DNA from: Lactuca virosa | Taxonomy: Eukaryota > Streptophyta > Magnoliopsida > Asterales > Asteraceae | DNA length: 64,000 nucleotides | Reading direction: 5' to 3' | Assembly (NCBI GenBank): GCA_928212115.1 | Contig: CAKMRJ010005523.1 | Location: 247,995,511 to 248,059,510 of the forward strand | Program-made: the position numbers and the translations under genes | The notes under the pieces: model-generated | What the model was told of the DNA's origin: nothing | The model's input: the letters and a program-made list of their open reading frames with translations, nothing else | Database searches by the model: none | In this document: in pieces, positions 22,649 through 34,911 of the stretch | How positions within the stretch are numbered: the first letter of the stretch is position 1 | Layout: every line of letters begins with the position of its first letter

Positions 22649-22889
22649 CTCATATTTTGGTTTTTATTTATGTGTGTTTTGTAGTGGAAAGGCGGCTTAT
22701 GGAATGATGAAAGACATGGCAGAAAATCCAAGAAAGTGGGAAGGAAGAAAGATTCTGTTTATACACACGGGAGGGCTTCTTGGTTTGTATGATAAAAACG
22801 AAGAAATAGGTTCATTGGTTGGGGGATGGCGTAGAATGGAGCTAGATGAGTCTATTCCACGAAAAGATGGCACTGGGAAAATGTTCTAA
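20591..22889 (+). CDS. DCD: D-cysteine desulfhydrase / ACC deaminase-like, organellar
   Basis: Ten exons (20591-20845, 20920-20985, 21291-21485, 21566-21676, 21760-21851, 21943-22035, 22157-22214, 22289-22402, 22474-22571, 22685-22889) join in frame to 428 aa. It is a PLP enzyme of fold type II. Plant members split D-cysteine to pyruvate, ammonia and H2S, and the family also includes ACC deaminases. The PLP lysine is Lys120 in SGNKVRKLEF. Other family motifs are TIGGIQSNHCRATA, PVGGSNSLGTWGYIEA, VACGSGGTVAGLS, GYAMSTAEELKFVKE, LDPVYSGKAAYGMM and FIHTGGLLGLYDK. The first about 45 residues are Ser/Pro/Arg-rich, as in a mitochondrial or plastid transit peptide; an internal Met (20711) could give a cytosolic form. 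All splice sites are GT-AG and I see no defect. Confidence 0.95.
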
Positions 22890-24637
22890 AAGGATTTTAG
22901 AGCTTCAAAACATGTATTCCAAGTTTGAATTCGTGCATTACATATTTCTGAAAGTGTTCCTAACATTAAGTCGTAGTATTCATATTCAAAACCTGTTTCT
23001 CAAAGAAAACACCTCTTCTTTCTTTCCCCTTCTTTATTTTCCTATGTGGCTGCGGGAAGAACAAAGATGTGCTTTGACTATGACTATACAAAGGGGAACA
23101 TTTGAACTTTTTCAAATGGTAACTTACACAACCCACATCAGCTAGTGGTAACCCGCTGAGAAGGGTGTTACCTACTAAAGTCATGTTAGCCTAAAACTGT
23201 ATTATTTTTATTTTTATTTTTATTTTTGTTTTTGAAAATAAACATAAGGGGTTTTATGTCATTTTCCCTACAAATTTAACCTAATTTTTTCAACTTTTTT
23301 CTGAGAAATAACCAATGGGTTTGGATGAATTTCATGTCATTTGCAATTTTCATCATGTCAAAATGATAAAACCTATTTTTTTTTAAATACTTTTGATGAA
23401 ATTGCAGTTTGTAAATGTCCAACTGTGATTTTGATGATTATATATAGGTATTTTTTAATTTTTTTTAAAAATAATTAGTAAATTTAACTAGATTTATCTT
23501 TTTCTCTTTACTTCATTTTTTAATATAATGATTAAACTTAGTTGTAAATGTTTTATATTATAGTAAAAGTAAACAAAAGTCTACTCTTAAAATGAACGAA
23601 CATGGTAGTATATTATTATTGTATTGGAAAAAAAGACAATATCACAATAATAAGAAAATGATAATATATATGATTTAGAATAGATTAATAATGCTTTCAT
23701 TGTCATCATATTTGTTCATACGTAACTCTAACATGATGTTAGACCACGGTTGTACTTGAAAATGATCATTTAGTAATAATAATAATAATTTGATAACCAG
23801 TGACAACAAAATAGAATATAAGAAAAGTTTTTTTTTCTTTTTTTTGGAACGACAAATACAAATATTTACTAAACTACTCCAAAATTATTCCACATATGTC
23901 CACAGTGACTTGAACCCTCAACCTCAAAGAGAGAGGGCAACATCGGATACCACTGGGCTAGAATCCTTTTGCTACATGTTTGTTATCTGAAGTTATAACT
24001 CCTAACATTCTAATTAATATTTATTGCTTCTCTAATATTTGATAAAAAAGGAAAAAAAACCAATATGTTTAATATCATCGATCATTCTTCACGTAATAAT
24101 GAAAAAGATTAGTCTATTCAACAAAATAGCCATCCATTCTACTCATATCATCTTCTAAATGATGATATCATCTATGAAATTGATAATGACAATTTGGCAT
24201 ATGAATTAATAATATTATTTATGAAATGGTCAGAAAATCATCCGCTTTCCAGAATTAAGTAGGCATATTAAAAAAATACCATTATTTTAATGAACTGTGA
24301 AAAAAATAAAACATATAGTTGGATATCAATTTAAAATAATTATAATATTTTATAAAAATAATAATTCATTACGAGCATATCACCTTCTATTATTACATAA
24401 GAATCTTAATTGTTTTTTCAAAGGATTACGTAACACATTTTCGGCAGCTCAGCCTCAGCTCATAAACCAACGCCAATCCACTCACAACAAGATGCCTCAT
24501 TTTCCCCGATCCCAATTATTCTAACATTTTACTCAGATTCCCAGATATTCAATTTCACCATTTTCTCCTCATCATATTCCCCAGATTTCAGTCCCCATCT
24601 CCATCGTCTTTCCTTCGATCTTTCTTTCCTTACGAGT
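22890..24637. other. Intergenic between desulfhydrase and PYD1 genes
   Basis: AT-rich sequence with T-runs (23200-23230) and a SINE-like unit (about 23826-23970). The final part before 24638 is pyrimidine-rich (TTTCTTTCCTTACGAGT), a plausible 5' UTR of PYD1. No other gene is seen. Confidence 0.5.
23826..23970 (-). mobile_element. tRNA-derived SINE-like element
   Basis: On the minus strand a box A-like TAGCCCAGTGG (23960-23950) is followed 33 bp later by a box B-like GGTTCAAGTC (23916-23907). Together they form the internal RNA polymerase III promoter of tRNA-derived SINEs. The 3' side ends in an A-rich tail, seen as the T-run at 23827-23845. I could not find a clear target duplication. A decayed tRNA pseudogene is the alternative. 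Confidence 0.55.
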
Positions 24638-27600
24638 ATGGCGTCTTCCCTGGGTTTAACCAATCTCAGTGGCCTCACATCCTCCCGCGTCGCTTTACCA
24701 TCGTCTCGCCGCCGTGTCAGTGGCAGAGCAAGAGTTGGCGGTTTGAAGATCGTTGCTTCAGAAACGAAGCAACAAGAACCTGATCTGAGTGTCAACGTTA
24801 ATGGCTTACATATGCCCAATCCATTCGTAATCGGGTCGGGTCCTCCAGGGACCAACTATAAAGTCATGAAAAAAGCTTTCGATGAAGGCTGGGGTGCAGT
24901 CATAGCTAAAACAGTAAGTCTTCTGATCCATAATGTTTGATCGTTCTTAATTTCTTCTATAACTTTACTCCATTACAACAGTGTGAAGTTTCATAGATTG
25001 ATTTTAACTGATCACCTCCATTTGAATTTGAAGTCGGATGGTTGTTTGCGTCTGTGTAAACTGATTATAATGTTGAATTCTGATATGAACACCGGAATAA
25101 ACTTCAAATTATCTGATCTCGATTGTTTTAGTTGCTATAATTACTTTTTAACTTTTTTTCCTCCAATCTTCCGATCCTGATCTGATCTCGATTAGAAGGA
25201 AAAGAAACAAAGAAAAGTCGTGATCAGAGAAGGGAAAAGGAGGAAGAGTTTGTTATTTTTGCACTAAGTGCCAAATGGTCAAACTATCAGCCTTTCTTAG
25301 CTTCTCACGCAACTTAAGAATCTTTCCTTTCTTTCCCAAGCAAATCCACCAACAAGCTTACACGTTTCTACCAAAATATGCAATAAAATTGATTTCTCAC
25401 AGGTTGATGAAGTCAAGTTCCAAACAGGCTTCATAAATCAGTCAGAAATCCACTTCAAGTCGCAATAATGACTTTTGGGCTCTTCAAATTTCAAAAAACT
25501 GACCTTTGTTTCAATCAAGCTTCTAACTTTAACCTGCAATATTATCCAGGTGTCACTAGATGCTGCAAAAGTTATCAATGTTACCCCAAGATACGCTCGC
25601 CTACGAGCTGGCGTGAATGGGTCAGCTAAAGGGCAAGTTATTGGGTGGCAAAATATTGAACTTATAAGTGATCGACCTTTAGAAACAATGTTGAAAGAAT
25701 TCAAACAATTGAAAGAAGAGTATCCGGACAGGATACTTATTGCATCAATCATGGAGGAATACAACAAAGCTGCATGGGAAGAACTCGTTGACCGAGTCGA
25801 GCAAACTGGAATTGTAAGTTTTTGTAAAATATTAAAAAAAAATCTAAGTTCATCTGTCATTTGGAATGTCATATTTTTAACTTTTTTTTAAAAAAAAAAA
25901 AAAAATAGGATGCTATTGAAGTCAATTTCTCGTGTCCTCATGGTATGCCCGAAAGAAAAATGGGGGCAGCAGTCGGGCAGGATTGTGATTTGTTGGAAGA
26001 GGTATGTGGATGGATCAATGCTAAAGCTACGGTTCCGGTTTGGGCAAAAATGACTCCAAATATTACAGATATTACTCAGGTATGCGTGTTTGCTTTAGCA
26101 GTAAGGAGGTCAGAATCCATAAGTGAGGTGTCAGTGACAACGTCGTTGTCAGGTTATATGAAAAGTTATTGTTTGTGTGTGTGTTATAGCCAGCTAGGGT
26201 GGCTTTGAAATCCGGATGCGAGGGTATAGCTGCAATTAACACAATAATGAGTGTGATGGGCATTAATTTGAAGACATTACATCCCGAGCCTTGTGTTGAG
26301 GGGTTAGTATTAGTATTATTATATTGTATATCTAGTTTGACAAGTGTTTTCCATGGTTTCGGTTGGAATTTGATGGAATTGGAATCCGAGATTCCATTCC
26401 ATGGTGTGTTTGGTTGCTAGATGAATTCATTTCAGTCGGATTCCTTCAAATTTCATTGTTTTATGGATTCCACCCTTCTCAAGGGCGGTCGGGTGGAAGG
26501 AAATCAGCTCTATTCTTTTCTTTTTTATCAAAAGACCGCAATACCCCTCATATATATTGAAATAAAAGATTGAGTAAATTACATTTTTGGTCCATAAGTG
26601 TAGATGATATTTGCAATTTTGGTCCCAAGTGGTTCTCTTGCAATTTCGGTCCTTATTTGAGATTCTTGTAATGTTTTTGTCCCTATTCCAAGTAAAATAA
26701 GTCATTTTTGGTCCCTGAGTATAGCAGATTTTTGCAATTTTGGTCCCAAAATGATCTTTTTCTTGGAACAGGACCATAAACTTTACAAAAACCTCAAATA
26801 AGGACCCAAATTGCAAGATTTTTTTTTGGGACCAAAAGTGCAAGAGAAACGTTTGGGATCAAAATTGAAAAAACAGTTATACTCAGGGACCAAAAATATA
26901 ATTTACTGTAAAAGATTAAATTATAAATGAAAACTAATAACTTATTCAATCTTTTTTTTTTTTTAATTGAATTCCATTTCATTTCCTGCCAACTAAACAC
27001 ACAATACATTACAATTCCTTCAAACTTCCAATTCCTTTGACAGATTCCATTCCTTCCAATAACAACCTTTCACTTGTATGACTCACATCACAGATACTCA
27101 ACTCCAGGAGGCTATTCTTCAAAGGCAGTTCATCCCATTGCACTTGCAAAAGTAATGAGCATTGCACAAATGATGAAATCAGAATTTCAAGATGGAGACT
27201 ATTCAATTTCTGGAATTGGAGGTGTAGAGTCTGGTGGAGATGCTGCTGAATTCATTCTTCTTGGTGCAAATACAGTTCAAGTATGTATAATTAAATTAAA
27301 AAAAAAATCGGGTTATATTTTATTCAAATAACAAATCAAACTGCTAAAAATTATTTGTAACTTTAGGTTTGCACGGGTGTGATGATGTATGGATATGATA
27401 TGGTATCGAAGCTGTGTGAGGAGCTCAAGGACTTCATGAGAGCTCATAACTTTGCAACCATAGAAGAATTTAGAGGGTATGCAGTTGAAAATGTCAGTTT
27501 GAATTACATTTTATAAAAGAAATGAGATTTTTGAAATGTTTTTTTAATCTTTTATGCAGGGCTTCACTTCAATATTTTACTACGCATACTGAACTTGTGA

Positions 27601-27716
27601 GAATACAGCAAGAAGCAATTAAGGAGAGACGCGCGATCAAGAAAGGATTGGCATCTGATAAAGATTGGACTGGAGATGGATTTGTGAAAGAAAGTGAAAG
27701 CATGGTTTCTAATTGA
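24638..27716 (+). CDS. PYD1: Dihydropyrimidine dehydrogenase (NADP+), chloroplast
   Basis: Seven exons (24638-24913, 25550-25813, 25909-26079, 26190-26302, 27094-27280, 27367-27476, 27560-27716) join in frame to 425 aa, the usual size of plant PYD1. The enzyme reduces uracil and thymine, the first step of pyrimidine breakdown, in plastids. Residues 1-45 look like a transit peptide (Ser/Arg-rich, few acids). Mature-domain motifs include NPFVIGSGPPGTNYKVMKKA, VSLDAAKVINVTPRYARLRA, EVNFSCPHGMPERKMGAA (catalytic-loop Cys189), PVWAKMTPNITDIT, GIAAINTIMSVMGI, SGIGGVESGGDAAEFILLGA and VCTGVMMYGY. Unlike animal DPD it has no N-terminal Fe-S region, which is normal for plants. Intron 4 is enlarged to 791 bp by a MITE. 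The gene appears intact. Confidence 0.95.
26404..27002. repeat. Outer inverted repeat in PYD1 intron 4
   Basis: GTGTGTTTGGTTG at 26404-26416 is mirrored by CAACTAAACACAC at 26990-27002 (one mismatch), with GAATTCATTTC-like sequence just inside both arms and GGAATTG-like sequence outside. This looks like a foldback MITE into which the 26572-26908 element later inserted. Exact ends and the target duplication were not established. Confidence 0.45.
26572..26908. mobile_element. Foldback MITE with 9-bp TSD, in PYD1 intron 4
   Basis: It starts GAGTAAATTACATTTTTGG and ends as the inverted copy (CCAAAAATATAATTTACTG). It is flanked by a perfect 9-bp duplication TAAAAGATT at 26563-26571 and 26909-26917. 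Repeated TTTTGGTCC units occur in both orientations inside. Nine-base duplications are typical of Mutator-like elements. It shares its terminus (GAGTAAATTACA) with the MITE at 29887-30287. Confidence 0.85.
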
Positions 27717-29751
27717 TGATTAAAACATGGATAAATTAACCAAAAAGGGTTGTTTATGAATTGTTTCTTAAGTTAAATATATTTACATGTTTTCGTTTCT
27801 GTGTAAAAGTGTACTCTTTAGCGTTGCAAATAAAGTGATTGTGTTCATATGGGTTACAAACGGTAGTTATGATGTTGATTAAGTCGTGATGTGTGGTTAA
27901 ATCATCATTCAACATTAGATATGTGTTTTGAAGGTTTGGTCGATTGAATGCTAATGCGATGATGATTTAGGATATGTTTTTTGGAATCCTTTATTTGAAA
28001 AAAGAATCGGAAATAGGTGGCGTTAGATCGTGTTGACAACTCAAACGTAATTCATTCTTTCATCAATGACCATATGTCTGAACCAAACTGGAAAATAAAC
28101 TGTTTTGCTCTTGAGGGCCTAAATATTGTAATACTTGTAATAATAGAGATAAATATTGTAGAAGGCAGAATAGGATACAATAAAATTCCAAGGATAATAA
28201 AAATTTCTTATTAAAAAGATTTTGGTTTAAAGTACAAAACTTGGAGCTGAACAAACATTTAAGGACAAGGTTTGAATAAGGTATCGTTTGTTACAATACT
28301 TTATAAAAAAATTTTCGATGACACAAACATGATATTTTTGACAAATTTATATACAAATATTTATTACAATAATGGTTGTTGAAGTTGTTTATATAAATAT
28401 GAAAAAAAGCATAATATATTCTTATATTTTTTTGTGCCAAATTTTATAAAACATTATTTAATACAGTATCGTCAATTTCTTGGGAAAATATTTATGGTAT
28501 GTTTTTAATTGATTTAATTGAAAAAATCGAAGTTTATTTTCATCCATTTAAGTATCAAATTATTTGATTCCTAATTATAATGTTTAAGTATAACTTTGCG
28601 ACCAAAATTGTTCGTTTTTATCAAATATATACGTTAATTTGTATCATTTTTATTTTCAATTTTTATACAATAATACATAGACGCTGATCTAGTTTTGTTA
28701 AGTATTTATAACAAAGTCATAAAAATATTAAAAAATCACTTTGAAGTTTAAAAAAATCAGTTTATTTAGATTTTAGTAACATGCAGATGTTACAAAAACA
28801 AACAGTCTTCTTTTTTCAGACTACAGACGTTTGGTCCACCTCTTCTACTGCACATCTTCTACTGTAGAGGTCTACAAATGTGGTCCGCAGACTACAAACA
28901 TTTTGCCTCAGAAAAAACAAACAACACCTAAGTCACCAATAACAATACTACAAATCCCTCTGTCTTAATTAATTTGAGATAGCTTAGAATGTCTTCAAGC
29001 TCTAGTGATATTTGTAAGTGGCTAGGAAACTACCTATAAATTTTTTAAGCTATTTTTTTCACTCATCTCTCAATTAAGAGTGAAGTCAAGGTGGTTTTTG
29101 TTGAAAGATAGAAGCTCCTAAAAACTACGTGCCCAACAAGCCATAAGTCTGAACATTATGGGTGTGTTCCTCAAAAGTAATTGGAAGCTGCAAGCTGGTA
29201 GCTGAAGCTGAAGTTGGAAGCTGGAAGCTGACAATTGACAACCAGCAACTTAAAGCTAGAAGTTATAGGTTTTATTCGTATTGGGTGTTCAACACAATAA
29301 GTTGAAAGCTTTTTAAATATGTAAAATTAGATAAAAAGATATATAGTTTATGGATATAAACCAAAATTGAAATATAATGATGATAACTTATTTTTTCTAA
29401 ACTATAATTACCAAAAGTTAAAAAACCATCCAAAATTTAATAACAAGTGCATCGATTAAACTTATAAAATGATAAAAACTTTTTTTTGTGCATATTTGTA
29501 ATATTGTATTTGACGTGCCACGACTAACTTATTTTTCGAGTTATTTTAAATTGTCATGTTTGACTAATAAAAAATAATTTATAAGCTAACTTTTTAAAAA
29601 TCTACTTAGGCTGTGTTTGGCGTGCCACAGATAGTTGTCATGTTTGACAAAGTCAAAAAAAACTTATAAGCTATTTTTTTAAAAAACTAGCTAGACTCAT
29701 TGTTATGAGTTTTTTTTTTTAAAAATTTTTCCAAATATATCTTTAATTAAT
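27717..29751. other. Intergenic between PYD1 and the mariner-like element
   Basis: AT-rich non-coding sequence. 28800-28925 has small inverted repeats around GGTCC and CAGACTACA, and 29160-29260 has repeated AGCTGGAAGCTG units. Both resemble decayed MITEs, but I cannot define their ends. No gene is seen. Confidence 0.45.
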
Positions 29752-29886
29752 TACTCCCTCCGTCCCATTTTTATTGTCCACAGATAAAAAAACACAAAGT
29801 TTAAGAATACAATAATTACTATTACTTTATTCAGTAAAATGACATTTATACATTTTTTAAAAATCTTACATTACTTTCTTTTAAAA

Positions 29887-30287
29887 GAGTAAATTACACG
29901 AATGGTCCCTATGATTTGGGGTAATTTGCGTGCTTGGTTCCTAACTTATTTTTTTAACTCGGAAAGTCCCTACTGTTTGTTTTTGTTACGCGCTTGGTCC
30001 CTACTGTTTGTTTTTGTTATGCGTTTGGTCCATGTCTTACCTAAAATTATTATTATTTAAATAGGGAAAAATTGTGGGGTGTATAAGGTAAGGTGAAAGG
30101 GGTGGGGTTGGAGGTGTGTTTATTTAAATAAAATAAAAAATCAATGACAAAATAGTCTTTTTAGGTAAGATAGCGACCAGGTGCGTAACAAAAACAACAA
30201 GTAGGGACCTTCCGAGTTAAAAAAATAAGTTACGGACCATTCGTTTAAATTACCCTAAACCATAGGGACCATTCGTGTAATTTACTC
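29887..30287. mobile_element. Foldback MITE with 9-bp TSD, inside the mariner-like element
   Basis: It begins GAGTAAATTACACGAATGG and ends with the inverted sequence (CCATTCGTGTAATTTACTC). It is flanked by a perfect 9-bp duplication CTTTTAAAA at 29878-29886 and 30288-30296. The long terminal inverted repeats and 9-bp duplication point to the Mutator superfamily. It inserted after the mariner-like element was in place. Confidence 0.88.
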
Positions 30288-30657
30288 CTTTTAAAATTCT
30301 AGATTTTTAATTACTCTGTATGCAATAGAAACTTTGCTGTAAAATGTTTACTTGACAAAAGTAGTATTCCTATTTTAAAAATTTTGATTTCTTTTGGTAA
30401 ACAAATGGAAGTAAAAGTGCCGCCATATTTTTATACCAAAATCACCTAAATTTTTGACTATTCCATATCCTAACTTTAAATGAAGAATTTTAATCGTCAA
30501 TTTTTTTTCAACCACTTTTAAAATTCCATATTCTTTTGATGGCAAATATGTATAACTCCATACTTAAAGATAAATTTGGCTATATTTATCTGCATCTAAC
30601 AGTTCGTAATACACCAGATTCAAGCTAGTTTGCTCTCATTTGACACTTAAATTTCAT

Positions 30658-31964
30658 ATGGAGCATTCCACAAATCCACTCACTAGAAAAACACTACCAT
30701 TGCACAACGATCAACCTATATTCCAAGCCTTATTGCAAGAAAGTTTGGATGGACGATTAAAGAAAGGTTCTGCACGTGAAGTAGCTTCACTATTCTTGGT
30801 TTCTAAACGGACCGTTAGTCGTATTTGGTGTCAAGGTAAAAATCAAGTTGAGCAAGGATTACCGGTTGATTTATCTTCAAACATGTCAATGGTTGTCAGG
30901 CGGAAAAGGGTACAAATAAATTTGAATTAAGTTTCAGAAATTACGTTACGTCGTTGATCCAATATACGATCTCTTGCAAAATCTTTAAATGTTTCAAAAT
31001 CAACTATGCATAGACGGATTAAGGAAGGTGTGCTATGACCGCATACAAATGCCATCAAGCCGACTCTAACTCATGAGAATAAAAGTGCAAGGTTAGAATT
31101 TTGTTTATCAAAAATTACGTTGGCATCATTATTTAGTCCACTTCCTACATTCTACGATATGTTTAACGTTGTCTATATTGATGAGAAATGGTTTTACATG
31201 TCAAAACCATCAAAACGTTACTATCTAGTCCCCGGTGAGGATGAACTGTCAAGAACATGCAAAAGCAAAAAATTTATCACAAATGTTATGTTTCTACGGC
31301 GGTAGCAACACCAAGATTTGATTCATCGGGCAACGGAGTTTTTTCAGGAAAAATAGGTATCTATCCATTTACAACATTAGAACCCGCTAAATGTTCAAGC
31401 AAAAACCGTGTTGCTGAAACATTGGAGACAAAACCTATTCTATCGGTGAACAAAGAGGTAACAAATTCATGGTTGATAGAAAAAGTTCTACCGGATATTA
31501 GAGCTAAATGGCCGTGAGGTTACACAGGTCCCATATTTATTCAACAAGACAACGCAAAACCCCATGTTGATGTTAATGATAGCGAGTTTCTTGAAGCGGC
31601 ATCTCGAGATGAGTTTGATATTCGACTTTGTTTTCAGCTCCCAAATAGCCCGGGTTTGAATGTATTAGACCTTGGATTTTTTCGAGCAATACAATCACTT
31701 CAAGAACAAGAGGCTTTGCATACAATTGATGAATTGGTTGATGCGGTTCAAACATCATTTGAAAGAATGCAATCATAACAACTTAACAATGATTTTTTAA
31801 CTCTACAAACATGCATGAAGGAAATCATGAAGGTTCAAGGTGGCAACAACCATCATGTACCGCATATTGGTAAAAATAGGTTAGAAGGACAAGGTAACTT
31901 GCCACTCCAAATTGAGTGTGATCAGAGTTTAATAGATGATGCTGTAATGTATTTGAACCATTAA
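30658..31964 (+). pseudogene. Mariner-like transposase, frameshifted
   Basis: The N-terminal helix-turn-helix region (ARELASL-like: SAREVASLFLVSKRTVSRIW) is followed by frame changes near 30930-31040 and 31300. Catalytic parts are VVYIDEKWFYMSKPSKRYYL, FIQQDNAKPH and PNSPGLNVLDLGFF. Counting from the Asp of QQD to the Asp of VLD gives 39 residues between them, the plant DD39D spacing, so all three acidic residues survive. At least two in-frame stops (near 31515 and 31776) and two frameshifts prevent a functional enzyme. The tail ends at TAA 31962-31964. Confidence 0.85.
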
Positions 31965-32672
31965 AAAATTGTTTATCGAAAGTTTTTGTAAAAAACTATT
32001 CACGGTGTTTTGAATGTAATGAAAAAGTAAAGAGCTTTTTCTTTTGGAATTGAAGTTCACAAATTTACTGCCACTGTGTCTTTTGTTTTCGTAAAGTACA
32101 TATTTTAATTTACTCTTATTTTCTTTCTCGTAAATTAGAATATTAAAGATATGATAGATGACTCAAATAAATGGTAAAATTGTAAAACTGCACTTTTTAG
32201 CAATGACAATAATTTTGGGACAACTAGAAATAGGAAGTTAGACAATAAAAATGACACAGATGGAGTATAAAAATATTATTCTAAATGCATTTTATGTAAT
32301 TTTATAGTTTTTATAAAATATTTTTTTTATCGGTTAGTAGTTAATTTTTCGGCTAACAACTAACTTTTTAACTATTAGCTATATTTTTAGTTAACAACTA
32401 GTACATAAAATTTATCAACTAAATAAAAATATATATTTTATATACGATTTAGTGATAACTAAAGTATTTAGATTTAGATAAATGATTTCACTTTAGATCA
32501 TAACAAACTCACAAATTAATGATGGGTCAAATAGAGGATGGGGTTTGTTAACAAGAATCCCGTCAATGCCTCACTCTCTCTCTTTAAACTCCATCTCAAG
32601 AACACAAAACCCTAGAAAAAACCTTAGAAAGAAACTAAAAAAGTTAGAACAAAATTTTGTTTAATCATCAAA

Positions 32673-34911
32673 ATGTCTCTTCTTTCCGATCTCGTTAATC
32701 TCGATCTTTCTGGTTCCACTGAAAAGATCATTGCAGAATACATATGGTTAGATCTGTCTGCATGCATGCATGCTCTCTTTCTTTTTATTCATTTATACTC
32801 ATTTTTAGAAGACCACATGAAAGTTGTACAGTTTATTTATTTGCTAATATTGGATTGATTATTAACTTGTGATCGATCAACAAACAGGATTGGTGGTTCT
32901 GGTGTGGACATAAGAAGCAAAGCTAGGGTAAAAAATAGTTTCTTAATTTTTCTTTCATGCATGAATAACTTACATAAATCATGCTCTGAGGTTTGTATGC
33001 CATATATTGTGTTTAATTACTATTAGACCCTTCCTGGACCGGTTTCTGATCCTTCAGAACTACCAAAATGGAACTACGATGGATCTAGCACCAAGCAAGC
33101 CCCTGGCGAGGACAGTGAAATCATTATACAGTTTGTTAATTTCCATCTTTCATCAAAACTTATACTTCCAGTAATTAATATATAATTAATATAATCTGAA
33201 TCGACTCAAGTAACACATTTTTATCATGTCTCTAGTCCTCAAGCAATATATAAGGATCCATTCAGGAGAGGCAACAACATTCTTGTAAGTTGTTCATATC
33301 TATGTTTGTTTAAATGTTCCAAACTTGTTGATAACCATTTATAGATTCTAATTAAACGCTAGCTGGTTTACTGATTGGAAAATTAATTAAAGTTGATTTC
33401 ATTTCATAATATATATGTATATTTATAGGTGATGTGTGATGCATACAACCCTCAAGGAGACCCGATTCCAACTAATAAACGTCATAATGCCGCAAAAATA
33501 TTTAGCCATTCTGACGTCATTGCAGAAGAAACCTGGTATATGTATATATGTATCTATAGTTTTCATTTGGAAAACAAAAAAACTACTTTTACAACAACGA
33601 TTGACCATGCATACGTTATTTTGATGAAAACGAATTAAACCCAAAGTTATTGTCTATTATAAAGATTGCATGATACAAGTGTTATAAATGAAAACAGGTT
33701 TGGCATAGAACAAGAGTATACATTGCTACAAAAAGATGTAAAGTGGCCAATTGGGTGGCCTATTGGAGGGTACCCTGGACCTCAAGTAATGTCTCGATCA
33801 CCTTTTTCAAACTGTCAAAACATATATAGATTCTATATATAATGATAAATATATCTTGAATGATTTTTTTTTTTTTTGGTATATGTATAGGGACCGTATT
33901 ATTGTGGTACAGGTGCTGATAAAGCCTTTGGGCGCGATATTGTTGATGCACATTACAAGGCTTGTTTGTATGCCGGAATAAATATTAGTGGCACTAATGG
34001 AGAGGTTATGCCTGGCCAGGTATATATCTTATCTGATCTGATTCTGATCTATACAAAAATAAAAAGACGATTGATATATAAATTTCATTTGTATTTGTAA
34101 TAATTGGGTGAACTTATGATCTTTAATGTGCTTATGATCACCAGTGGGAGTTTCAAGTTGGTCCGTCGGTTGGCATCTCCGCCGGCGACCAGGTGTGGGT
34201 GGCTCGCTACATTTTAGAGGTATGATTGATAAATTAAGTAATATTATATGCATGTGTTCTTTAAAAAAATCCAAAAATAATCAAGTTTGATGTTAATTAA
34301 AGACATTATTTTTAATCTACGAATATACGCAGAGGATAACTGAGATCGCCGGAGTGGTTCTTTCATTTGACCCAAAACCTGTTCATGGTGATTGGAATGG
34401 AGCAGGTGCTCACACGAACTACAGGTACATACATACAAATGGTGCTACTTACAAGACATTTTGAGATATATATTTACGTGAATTAATGTTGTTATACTTG
34501 AATATATATGTATGTTGGTTTGTATGTAGTACGAAATCAATGAGATCAGATGGAGGTTTTGATGTGATAAGGAAGGCGATTGGAAAGCTTGAAAAGAGGC
34601 ATAAGGAACATATAGCTGCTTATGGAGAAGGCAATGAGCGCCGACTAACCGGAAAGCATGAGACGGCAGATATCAATAACTTCAATTGGGTATTTCTTTA
34701 TAAATATATTTTGGTTGGTTCATGAATGTGTAATTAGCGTTTGGTTAATTAATTACAGGGTGTAGCGGATCGTGGAGCATCAGTTAGGGTTGGAAGAGAA
34801 ACGGAGAAGGCAAATAAAGGTTATTTTGAGGACAGAAGGCCATCATCGAATATGGATCCTTATGTTGTCACTTCAATGATTGCTGAGACAACCATTATCT
34901 GGCAGCCTTGA
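32673..34911 (+). CDS. GLN1: Glutamine synthetase, cytosolic (GS1)
   Basis: Eleven exons (32673-32746, 32888-32927, 33027-33130, 33236-33284, 33429-33535, 33698-33785, 33891-34019, 34145-34219, 34333-34424, 34530-34689, 34759-34911) join in frame to 356 aa, the standard GS1 length. The enzyme joins ammonium to glutamate using ATP, in the cytosol, as a decamer. Motifs are WNYDGSSTKQAPGEDSE, VMCDAYNPQGDPIPTNKR, FGIEQEYTLLQKD, GTNGEVMPGQWEFQVGP, KPVHGDWNGAGAHTNYST and ADRGASVRVGRET. There is no plastid transit peptide and no GS2-type C-terminal extension, so it is the cytosolic isoform. Codon 73, split between exons 3 and 4, gives His where Tyr is usual before PQAI. Otherwise it looks normal. 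Confidence 0.96.

Larger units (their letters stand above)
29754..32265 (+). mobile_element. Mariner-like element (plant DD39D MLE)
   Basis: The left terminus CTCCCTCCGTCCC... is mirrored at the right end (a run ending GACACAGATGGAG). TA lies outside each end (29752-29753 and 32266-32267), which is the mariner target duplication. These are the hallmark termini of plant MLEs and their Stowaway MITEs. The 2.5-kb element contains a broken transposase and, near its left end, a separate MITE inserted later. The right terminus has a few substitutions relative to the left. Confidence 0.9.
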
